Below, piece after piece: positions 52,774 to 59,540 of a stretch of 64,000 nt of DNA (position 1 is the first letter of the stretch; each line of letters begins with the position of its first letter). The DNA comes from Ilumatobacter fluminis (GTDB lineage Bacteria > Actinomycetota > Acidimicrobiia > Acidimicrobiales > Ilumatobacteraceae): the NCBI RefSeq assembly GCF_004364865.1, contig NZ_SOAU01000001.1:4000001-4064000 (forward strand), given 5' to 3'. The position numbers and the translations under genes are program-made. Under the pieces are notes generated by a model. That model was not told the origin of the DNA. It saw nothing but the letters and a program-made list of their open reading frames with translations, and did no database searches.

Positions 52774-53336
52774 GACGTGCGCACCTTGGCGAACACGTCG
52801 ACCATCGCCGACTCGAACGCCGGCAGGTCGTCGGGGTTGCGGCTGGACACGATCGTGTTCGGTCCGTCTTCGGACACCACGACCTCCTGGTCGACCCAGG
52901 TACCGCCTGCGTTCTCAATGTCGGTGCGGAGGCTCGGCCAGCTCGTGAGCGTTCGCCCGGCGACGACCTTCGCCTCGACGAGCGTCCACGGTCCGTGGCA
53001 GATGACGGCGATCGGTTTGCCCTGGTCGACGAACGATCGGATGAACGAGATCGCGTCTGCGTCGGTTCGGAGCTGATCGGGGTTGGCGACGCCGCCCGGC
53101 AGGACGAGTGCGTCGAAGTCGCCGGCGCTCGCGTTCTTGACGGCGGTGGTCGCTTCGAACACGTCCGCCTTGTCGAGGTGATCGAAGCCCTGCACGTCTC
53201 CCTTCTCCGGGGCGAGATGCACGGGTTCGCCACCGGCGTCCTGCACGGCCTTCCAGGGTGAGGTGAGTTCGATCTGCTCGACACCTTCGTTGGCGGTCAG
53301 AAAGGCGACGCGGCGCCCGTCGAGTGAACGTTCCAT
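52770..53336 (-). CDS. DJ-1/PfpI family protein
   Basis: A 188-residue class I glutamine amidotransferase-like protein: RRVAFLTANEGVEQIELTSP, LVLPGGVANPDQLRTD and the nucleophile elbow IAVICHGPWTLV, with catalytic Cys113. Members are stress proteins, deglycase or protease-like. GGAGGACC 5 nt before the ATG at 53336 fixes the start; an upstream in-frame extension overlaps the promoter region. A weak SigF-like site, GATT-N16-GGGTAG (53405-53380), lies upstream with a leader of about 40 nt. Confidence 0.88.
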   Translation of the reverse strand: MERSLDGRRVAFLTANEGVEQIELTSPWKAVQDAGGEPVHLAPEKGDVQGFDHLDKADVFEATTAVKNASAGDFDALVLPGGVANPDQLRTDADAISFIRSFVDQGKPIAVICHGPWTLVEAKVVAGRTLTSWPSLRTDIENAGGTWVDQEVVVSEDGPNTIVSSRNPDDLPAFESAMVDVFAKVRTS

Positions 53337-53379
53337 GGGTAGGTCCTCCAGTGAGGTCGAGGGGTGGACACCGCGGTGA

Positions 53380-53405
53380 CTACCCGCGCCGCGACCGACC
53401 CAATC
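53380..53405 (-). promoter_or_regulatory. Weak SigF-like promoter of the DJ-1 gene
   Basis: On the minus strand GATT (53405-53402), 16 bp, then GGGTAG (53385-53380). Unlike the four other sites, it leaves an untranslated leader of about 40 nt and differs from GTTT at one position and from GGGTAC at the last. It faces the strong site at 53442. Confidence 0.35.
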
Positions 53406-53441
53406 CACTCCCCGGATCGACGTGGCCGATCGACGTCGTCG

Positions 53442-53466
53442 GTTTGACGCGCACGCGCACGGGTAC
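53442..53466 (+). promoter_or_regulatory. SigF/SigB-type promoter of the 56-residue protein gene
   Basis: GTTT (53442-53445), 15 bp, GGGTAC (53461-53466), 9 nt, then ATG at 53476. Geometry matches the sites at 20311, 20602 and 24962. Confidence 0.65.
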
Positions 53467-53475
53467 TCGCCACTC

Positions 53476-53646
53476 ATGCAGCAGCAGATGCAGCCCCAGG
53501 AGCCGATCATCCGGTTCGACGACAACGAGGTCGACGTGGCAGCCCAGCTTGTCCCGCAGCTCGGCTACGAAGAAGCCGAGCGCATCTTCGAGATGTCGGT
53601 TCGCACGAACCGCCCCCTCGAGCGGATCATCGCCGAAGCCGCCTGA
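53476..53646 (+). CDS. Small protein, 56 residues
   Basis: MQQQMQPQEPIIRFDDNEVD and the C-terminal YEEAERIFEMSVRTNRPLER suggest a small helical protein of unknown function. It follows a SigF-type promoter with a leaderless start and ends with a weak hairpin. The frame extends upstream to 53422, but that part includes the promoter and is discounted. Confidence 0.72.
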   Translation: MQQQMQPQEPIIRFDDNEVDVAAQLVPQLGYEEAERIFEMSVRTNRPLERIIAEAA

Positions 53647-53651
53647 ACCCG

Positions 53652-53669
53652 GATGGGGTCGGGCCCATC
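53652..53669. terminator. Weak hairpin between convergent genes
   Basis: GATGGG-GTCGGG-CCCATC, a 6-bp stem, lies between the small gene at 53476 and the SDR gene at 53681. A modest terminator candidate. Confidence 0.35.
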
Positions 53670-53680
53670 TGTCACATCCG

Positions 53681-54559
53681 TCAGGTGCTGATGTCGATCC
53701 CGAAGCGCCGACCGAACTCGACGATGTACTCGTCGAGCGTCTCGATCCGACCCATCGCCACCCACTCCTCGTCGGTCATCGCAGCCCGACCGCTGGTGAT
53801 CCCGACTCCGCCCCAACTCACCGGGTAGCGCAGCTTCGGCTCGTCGGTGTGGATCGCGTGGTGGATCACCTCGGCGACCTCGGTCGCGTCGGAGGCATGC
53901 AGGTAGCCGGCGGCGTACATCTGCAGCATGCGGGCGTACTGCTCTTCATACGCGCCGGTCTCGTTCGGCGCGTCGGTGTTCTTGCCGAAGATCGACGACT
54001 TCGTGACGCCGGGCTCGATGATCGCGACCCGCACCCCGAACGGTGCGACCTCGATCGCCAACTGCTCACTCAGTCCTTCGAGCGCCCACTTCGCCGCCAC
54101 GTACGGTCCTTGCGCGATGGCGCCGATGCGCCCGGCGACCGACGTCACGTTCACGATCGTCCCGTTCCCCCGCTCGCGCATCTGGGGCAAGACGGCCTGC
54201 GTGCACCGGATCGCCCCCATCACGTCGATGTTGACGACATCGAGCAGCCGCTCACTTGACATCTCCTCGACCGCTGCGTTGCCACCGACACCCGCATTGT
54301 TGACGAGGTGGTCGACGTGGCCCGCCCGCTGCAGCACCTCGGCGAAGCCATCACGCACCGACCGGTCGTCGGCGATGTCGAGCTCGACCAGCTCGACACC
54401 GACGCCACGTTCCTCTGCGGCGTCGAGCAACTTCCCCGCCCGCGCACTCGAACGGACGGTGCCGTACACGACGTGACCCTGCTCGGCGAGGTGGAGGGCG
54501 GTCGCCCGCCCGATCCCCGAGTTGGCACCGGTGACGACGGAAACAGGAGCAGCGGTCAT
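53681..54559 (-). CDS. Short-chain dehydrogenase/reductase (SDR)
   Basis: A 292-residue SDR: VSVVTGANSGIGRATALHLA, LVNNAGVGGN, the catalytic YVAAK (Tyr153, Lys157) and IEPGVTKSSIFG after the active site. Slightly longer than FabG types and of the classical extended C-terminus kind, so it may act on a lipid or steroid-like substrate. It is convergent with the small gene and lies 28 nt downstream of pheA on the same strand, possibly in the same transcript. Confidence 0.88.
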   Translation of the reverse strand: MTAAPVSVVTGANSGIGRATALHLAEQGHVVYGTVRSSARAGKLLDAAEERGVGVELVELDIADDRSVRDGFAEVLQRAGHVDHLVNNAGVGGNAAVEEMSSERLLDVVNIDVMGAIRCTQAVLPQMRERGNGTIVNVTSVAGRIGAIAQGPYVAAKWALEGLSEQLAIEVAPFGVRVAIIEPGVTKSSIFGKNTDAPNETGAYEEQYARMLQMYAAGYLHASDATEVAEVIHHAIHTDEPKLRYPVSWGGVGITSGRAAMTDEEWVAMGRIETLDEYIVEFGRRFGIDIST

Positions 54560-54587
54560 CCCGCCATCGTGTCAGACCCGACGGGGG

Positions 54588-55547
54588 TCAGCCGATGTCG
54601 TGGCGGATGCCCTCGAGCCAGGCATCGGCTCGCTGCCAGCGTTCGCCGCTCTCGGCGACCGCCGCCTCCACGTCGGCGTCGGCGCGGGGCCAGGACCCGA
54701 AGAACTTGACCGCACCCTGCTTCGCGTGCAGCGACCGCATCGCGTCGGCCAACAGGCCGTCGGCGACGTGACCCTCGGCGATCACGATGAAGCAGTAGTC
54801 ACCGAGCCCACCGTCCTTCGTCGGACGCGAGATCAGGTTCGACAGGTTGATGCGGCGGGCGGCGAACTCCTGCAGGATCGAGATCAGGCTGCCCGGCTCA
54901 TCGGCACGCTGGTACACGACGAGGCCGGTGCGATCGTGTCCGGTCGGTGCCGGCACGCCCTGCTTGGCGACCACGACGAAGCGGGTCTGGTTGCCCTCGT
55001 GGTCCTCGATGTTCTCGGCGAGCACCTCGAGCCCGTACCGATCGGCTGCCACCCGCGGGGCGATCGCCGCCCGGTTCGGCGTCGGCTCGTCGGCGATCAT
55101 CTTGGCGGCGCCCGCCGTCGAGACGGCCGACACGATCTCGGCCTCGCCGAGATGCTCCCGCAGGAACCGGTGGCACTGCGCGGTCGCCACCGGGATCGAC
55201 AAGATCTCGGTCACGTCGGCCAACTGCACGCCGGGCTGCGCCGCCAGACACATGTGGATGTCGAGCACGACCTCACGCTGGATCACCAGGTCGTGATCGA
55301 ACGCAAGGGCGTCGATCGTGAAGTTGACCATGCCCTCGATCGAGTTCTCGATCGGCACGAAGCCGAAGTCGACCTCGCCGGCCGAGACGGCGTCGAGCAC
55401 GTCGGGAACCGTCCGGAGCGCCACCTGCTCGCCGGTGCACAGGTCGGCCTGGGTGCGGAGCGCCTGCTCGGTGAACGTGCCGAACGGCCCGAAGAACGCG
55501 ACCTTCGGGGAGGTCGACGTTGACGAGGGCTCGGCTGCGGCGTTCAC
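54588..55547 (-). CDS. pheA: Prephenate dehydratase
   Basis: A 319-residue enzyme turning prephenate into phenylpyruvate in phenylalanine synthesis. KVAFFGPFGTFTEQAL opens the PDT domain, which includes VPIENSIEGMVNFTID and NQTRFVVVAK; the C-terminal ACT domain has ADEPGSLISILQEFAARRIN then LSNLISRPTKDG, the phenylalanine-sensing ESRP-like motif. It is a stand-alone dehydratase without chorismate mutase, as usual in actinobacteria. Three operator-like repeats lie upstream at 55626-55740. Confidence 0.94.
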   Translation of the reverse strand: MNAAAEPSSTSTSPKVAFFGPFGTFTEQALRTQADLCTGEQVALRTVPDVLDAVSAGEVDFGFVPIENSIEGMVNFTIDALAFDHDLVIQREVVLDIHMCLAAQPGVQLADVTEILSIPVATAQCHRFLREHLGEAEIVSAVSTAGAAKMIADEPTPNRAAIAPRVAADRYGLEVLAENIEDHEGNQTRFVVVAKQGVPAPTGHDRTGLVVYQRADEPGSLISILQEFAARRINLSNLISRPTKDGGLGDYCFIVIAEGHVADGLLADAMRSLHAKQGAVKFFGSWPRADADVEAAVAESGERWQRADAWLEGIRHDIG

Positions 55548-55625
55548 GGCACGCCAGGCTAGGCGTCACCCGCCCGTTCTCCGGCCCCGGTTGCCCTCAC
55601 CGACCGACCCCACCCCGGACGCACA

Positions 55626-55740
55626 GGCGATTGAATCCACCAGGAGTCCACCGGTGGACCCCAAGGCGATTAAATCCACTACGAGTCCGGACCGAACCGA
55701 CACCCCCGGACGCACAGGCGATTGAATCCACTAGGAGTCC
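55626..55740. repeat. Three 24-bp repeats upstream of pheA
   Basis: GGCGATTGAATCCACCAGGAGTCC at 55626-55649, a variant at 55665-55688 and a near-exact copy at 55717-55740, starting 39 and 52 bp apart. Each holds the 9-bp palindromic core GATTNAATC. They lie 79-193 nt before the pheA start and look like repeated operators. The irregular short spacers (15 and 28 bp) and lack of cas genes argue against a CRISPR array. Confidence 0.75.
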
Positions 55741-55773
55741 GCCGGGGAGCGGCGGGGCGTGGGCGTTGGTCGG

Positions 55774-56499
55774 TCAGCTCAGGCCGAGGTACGTGTCGAT
55801 GGCGCTGAGGAAGTCGGCACCTTCGCGACCGCCCGACCAGCGGGCGGCGACGTTGCCGTCCTCGTCGATCAGGGTGACGAACGGGAAGCCGCTCACGCCA
55901 TACGCATCAGCGGCGATGAAGGTGCCCGACTCCGTGTCGACACCATCGGCGATGACCGGCCACTGCCAGTCCTTCTCCTCGAGCCACTCGCCGGGCGGGA
56001 AGTTGCTGCCGTCGGTACGGGGCGCCGTGCTGACACCGACGATGTTCAGATCCGCCGGGAACGCGCCCTCGTAGCGCAACTCGTTCAACACCGGGATCTC
56101 GTCGTTGCAGTGCGGGCACCAGTGCGCCACGAACACGACCATCGTGGGGCCCTCTTCGGCTGCGTCGATCCGAACCGGGTTGCCCTCGAAGTCGAGTCCG
56201 ACCACGACCGGGGCCGGCTGCCCCACGGCGGGGTCGTCCTCGATCACATCGGTCTCGAGGTACGGCAGCGGATCGCCGATGACCTCGACCGGACCGACCG
56301 CGCCCTCGTACTCCTCGGGGAGGTCGGCGGGGATCGTCGCGTCGGGCGAACCCGGCACCGTGTCGTCGGGGTCGAACGGCGCCACGGTCTGATCGGGGTC
56401 GGCGACCGGCTCGTCCTCACCGCCGCAGGCGGTCAAGAGCAAGGCGGTGGCCACACCGGCCACCACGAGCGATCGGCGGACGAAGGGGGAACGGTTCAC
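55774..56499 (-). CDS. TlpA/thioredoxin-like lipoprotein
   Basis: A 241-residue protein with a signal sequence ending TALLLTACGGEDEP (lipobox LTAC), a disordered acidic linker, and a redoxin domain with the active site AHWCPHCNDE and the cis-proline region VSGFPFVTLID. It is anchored outside the membrane and could act as a disulfide reductant or oxidant. The GTG at 56499 overlaps the DsbB gene by 4 nt (GTGA), so the two are translationally coupled. Confidence 0.88.
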   Translation of the reverse strand: MNRSPFVRRSLVVAGVATALLLTACGGEDEPVADPDQTVAPFDPDDTVPGSPDATIPADLPEEYEGAVGPVEVIGDPLPYLETDVIEDDPAVGQPAPVVVGLDFEGNPVRIDAAEEGPTMVVFVAHWCPHCNDEIPVLNELRYEGAFPADLNIVGVSTAPRTDGSNFPPGEWLEEKDWQWPVIADGVDTESGTFIAADAYGVSGFPFVTLIDEDGNVAARWSGGREGADFLSAIDTYLGLS

Positions 56500-57050
56500 G
56501 AAGGGTCCTCCAGGGAGTCGGCGCCCGACGGAGCGGGCACCAGGTTGATGACGGCGATGGCGACGAAGCCGCACAGCGCCATGAACGCGAGCGTCACGAA
56601 GCCGAACTCCGTGAACCAGACCTCGGAGCAGGCCGGGCCGAAGAGCGAGCAAGAATCGGAGTCGGGCAACACGCCCTGCTCGATGAGGAAGTGATAGAGC
56701 GACACGCCGGCGCCGATCACGGCGAGCGGCACGACGGACCAGCGCGCCTGACGGTCACGACGGATCAGCGCAACGATGGCGATCAACGCCAACGGATACA
56801 TGAAGATCCGCTGGAACCAGCACAACCGGCACGGAACGAAGTCGGCGATCTCCGAGAAGTAGAGGCTGCCGAGTGTGGCGACACCGGCGATGGCCAGCGT
56901 CATCTCGTTGCGGCGGCGATCGGCCCAGCCGACGATCGGTTGGGCGAAGGCGAGCCGATCACCGAGGAGCACCGCGACGACCAGCGCAACCGCGCCGAGG
57001 CCGGCGACCAACGCCAGCACCGCCGTCACGAGTTCAATCGTCTCGAGCAC
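56496..57050 (-). CDS. DsbB/BdbC-like disulfide oxidase
   Basis: A 184-residue protein with four membrane helices. The first active-site pair is in FVPCRLCWFQRIFMYPLALI, and the second pair of cysteines lies in DSCSLFGPACSEVW between helices 3 and 4, as in DsbB/BdbC. It oxidises the thioredoxin-like partner downstream, with a quinone as electron acceptor. The GTG at 57050 is chosen over one at 57071 since CATACT (57062-57057) is 6 nt before it. Actinobacteria more often use VKOR for this role. Confidence 0.82.
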   Translation of the reverse strand: MLETIELVTAVLALVAGLGAVALVVAVLLGDRLAFAQPIVGWADRRRNEMTLAIAGVATLGSLYFSEIADFVPCRLCWFQRIFMYPLALIAIVALIRRDRQARWSVVPLAVIGAGVSLYHFLIEQGVLPDSDSCSLFGPACSEVWFTEFGFVTLAFMALCGFVAIAVINLVPAPSGADSLEDPS

Positions 57051-57196
57051 CCCACCAGTATGGGTGACCACGCTCCGCGAACGGCAGAGACCTTCGGCCT
57101 ACCGCTGAACCCCTGCTGAAAGGCGGACGAGGCCGGTCGGGGCGGGTGCGGGCGACGTCACCGCAGGGCCTGCGCTGAGTGAGTAGGGTTCGCCGC

Positions 57197-57835
57197 ATGC
57201 AGGAGTTCTCCTCGATCAGCGTGTCGACCTACGACCCCGACGCCCTCGTCGGCCAACTGAACGACAAGGCCGCCGATGGCTGGGATGTCGTCAGCATCGT
57301 CCCCACCGGCTCCACGATCACCGCGTACCTGGCGCGTGAGGCGACCGGGGAGTCGACCGACAGCGGCACCGCCGGCGCTGTCGCTGCCCCCGAGCCCGCC
57401 ACCGAGCCGGCACCCGAACCCGCCCCGGCCGAGGCGCCGGCGGGTGAACCGGGTCTGCCCGAAGCGGGTGCCGTCGCTGCGGCGGCCGCCGCAGCTCAGC
57501 CCGAACCCGCCGCCGAGCCCGCTCCCGCCGACGAACCGGCCGGCGAGCCCGGTCTGCCCGAGATGGGCGCCGTCGGCGCTGCCGCCGCTGCCACGGCCGA
57601 ACCGGCACCGGAACCCGCCGCCGAACCGGCACCCGAACCGGCCCCTGCTGCGCAGCCGGCGGCCGAGCCCGCCGCACAGGCTGCCGCCCAGCCGGCCGCC
57701 GCCTCGAACGCGGCCCCCGCCGGTTGGTACGCCGACCCGTCGGGCCGCTTCGAACTGCGGTACTGGGACGGTGGCACCTGGACCGAGCACGTCTCGCGCG
57801 CCGGCCAGCAGTACACCGACCCGCCCGTCGCCTGA
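57197..57835 (+). CDS. DUF2510 protein with Ala/Pro/Glu-rich repeats
   Basis: A 212-residue protein. The N-terminal 50 residues (SSISVSTYDPDALVGQLNDK then AADGWDVVSIV) look like a DUF4177-like ferredoxin-type unit; the middle is a low-complexity Ala/Pro/Glu region with two repeats containing EPGLPEAGAV and EPGLPEMGAV; the C-terminal GWYADPSGRFELRYWDGGTW is the DUF2510 tryptophan-rich module. No membrane helix is visible. Function unknown. TAGGGT (57184-57189) precedes the ATG by 7 nt. It is followed by a long hairpin. Confidence 0.8.
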   Translation: MQEFSSISVSTYDPDALVGQLNDKAADGWDVVSIVPTGSTITAYLAREATGESTDSGTAGAVAAPEPATEPAPEPAPAEAPAGEPGLPEAGAVAAAAAAAQPEPAAEPAPADEPAGEPGLPEMGAVGAAAAATAEPAPEPAAEPAPEPAPAAQPAAEPAAQAAAQPAAASNAAPAGWYADPSGRFELRYWDGGTWTEHVSRAGQQYTDPPVA

Positions 57836-57841
57836 TCGTTC

Positions 57842-57895
57842 GAAGGGGGTCGGAGTCATCTCGTCGGTCGCAACGAGATGAGTCCGGCCCCCTTC
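57842..57895 (+). terminator. Long hairpin terminator after the DUF2510 gene
   Basis: Two 23-nt arms (57842-57864 and 57873-57895; left arm begins GAAGGGGGTCGGA) pair with two mismatches over an 8-nt loop. It starts 6 nt after the stop codon. Confidence 0.78.
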
Positions 57896-57965
57896 GTCGC
57901 GTTCGGGCATCGGTGACACTGGTCCCTGGGGGCCGGGCCGGGCGCTCGGTACCCTTCCGGGACAT

Positions 57966-59522
57966 ATGCGTGCGACATCGATCGGCCATGCCGGGATCCT
58001 GATCGAGACCGAGGCCGGCTCGATCGTCTGCGACCCGTGGTTCGTCCCGGCCTTCTTCGGCTCGTGGTTCGTGTTCCCCCGGAACGACCAACTCTCCGAC
58101 GATCTTCGTGAGCGCATCGAGAACGCCGACTACCTCTACATCACGCACCTCCACGCCGATCACCACGACGAGCCGTTCCTGCGCGAGCACTTCCGTCGCG
58201 ACATCCCGATCCTGCTCCCCGGCTACCCGACGCGGGAACAGCAGCGCACCCTCGCCAAACTCGGCTTCACCAACTTCATCCGGACCGAGGACAAGGTCGA
58301 GATGGAGCTCGCGCCAGGGTTGACGATCGCCATCCACACCGAGGTCTCGATCACCGACGGCCCCGGCGGCGACTCCGCGATGGTCGTCTCCGACGGCAAG
58401 ACGCGCATCGTCAACCAGAACGACTGCCGCACCACCGACCTGGCGGCACTCGGCGCCCACGGCCCGGTCGACCTGCACTGGATCCAGTACTCGGGCGCCA
58501 TCTGGTACCCGATGGTCTACGAGTACCCCGACGACATGATGCGCACCCTCGTCGACAACAAGGTCGAGAGCCAGTTCACGCGGGCGATGCGCTACGTCGA
58601 CACGCTGAACCCGCGGTACGTCGTGCCGAGCGCCGGCCCGCCCGCGTTCCTCGACGACGATCTGTGGCACCTCAACGTGATCGAGGGCGACGAGTTGTCG
58701 ATCTTCCCCGATCAGCGCTCGTTCATGAAGCGCCTCGCCGACGGCGGACACCACGGCATCCTGGCGATCCCGGGCACCGAGATCGAGATCACCCCCGACG
58801 ACGTGACGGTCACGCATCCGATGCCCGACGACGACGTCGAACGGATCTTCTCCGAGAAGGAGCAGTACCTCCGGCAGTACCAGGCCGACTGGAAACCGTG
58901 GCTCGACGACCTCAAGGCGAGCTGGAATCCGCCGTCGACCGACCTGATCGCCACCCTGAAGGCGTGGTGGGAACCGCTGCTCCGCATGGCGCCCACCTTG
59001 CGCGGCGCCGTGGGGGCGAACTGTCTGATCCGCACCGGCGACCTCGAGATCCTGATCGATTTCCCGAACGGCGAGGTCCGCCCGTTCGACGGCGAGGAGT
59101 ACGAGTTCCGGTTCACGATCCCCCGCGCCCTCGTCGAGACGGTGGCGGCGCAGAAGGCGGTCGACTGGTCGAACTCGCTGCTGCTGTCGGCACGGTTCTC
59201 GGCCTGGCGCGCCGGCGACTTCAACGAATACCTCTACAACTTCTTCAAGTCGCTGTCGGTCGAGCGGATGCGCCGCACCGAGGCCGAGGCGATCCGCAAG
59301 CTGAACCCGCCGACCGAGACCGAACCGGAGATCGAGCTCGGCGACTACGTGGTGCAGCGTCGCTGCCCGCATCGCAACGCCGACCTGGCGGTGTTCGGCG
59401 AGATCGAGTCGAGCGACGACGGCGACGTGCTCGTGTGCACGCTGCACGGCTGGAAGTTCGACTGCGACACCGGCCGTTGCCTCACCAGCACCGACCACCC
59501 GCTCCGCATCCGGCGCCGCTGA
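57966..59522 (+). CDS. MBL-fold hydrolase with C-terminal Rieske domain
   Basis: A 518-residue protein. The N-terminal metallo-beta-lactamase-type half has IGHAGILIETEAGSIVCDPW and the metal ligands THLHADHHDEPF. The C-terminal half ends in a Rieske [2Fe-2S] motif: VVQRRCPHRNADLAVFGE, then VCTLHGWKFDCDTG (CPH...CTLH). In CMP-Neu5Ac hydroxylase both modules occur, but with the Rieske domain first, so here the order is inverted. It may be an oxygenase or hydrolase of unknown substrate. TACCCT at 57950-57955 lies 10 nt before the ATG. The Rieske part is unusual for the MBL family. Confidence 0.82.
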   Translation: MRATSIGHAGILIETEAGSIVCDPWFVPAFFGSWFVFPRNDQLSDDLRERIENADYLYITHLHADHHDEPFLREHFRRDIPILLPGYPTREQQRTLAKLGFTNFIRTEDKVEMELAPGLTIAIHTEVSITDGPGGDSAMVVSDGKTRIVNQNDCRTTDLAALGAHGPVDLHWIQYSGAIWYPMVYEYPDDMMRTLVDNKVESQFTRAMRYVDTLNPRYVVPSAGPPAFLDDDLWHLNVIEGDELSIFPDQRSFMKRLADGGHHGILAIPGTEIEITPDDVTVTHPMPDDDVERIFSEKEQYLRQYQADWKPWLDDLKASWNPPSTDLIATLKAWWEPLLRMAPTLRGAVGANCLIRTGDLEILIDFPNGEVRPFDGEEYEFRFTIPRALVETVAAQKAVDWSNSLLLSARFSAWRAGDFNEYLYNFFKSLSVERMRRTEAEAIRKLNPPTETEPEIELGDYVVQRRCPHRNADLAVFGEIESSDDGDVLVCTLHGWKFDCDTGRCLTSTDHPLRIRRR

Positions 59523-59540
59523 TCGGCTCCGTCCTCGCCG

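Noticed and set aside
55626-55740. Possible CRISPR array
   Set aside because: Only three repeats, spacers of 15 and 28 bp, no cas genes, and the repeat holds a short palindromic operator-like core.
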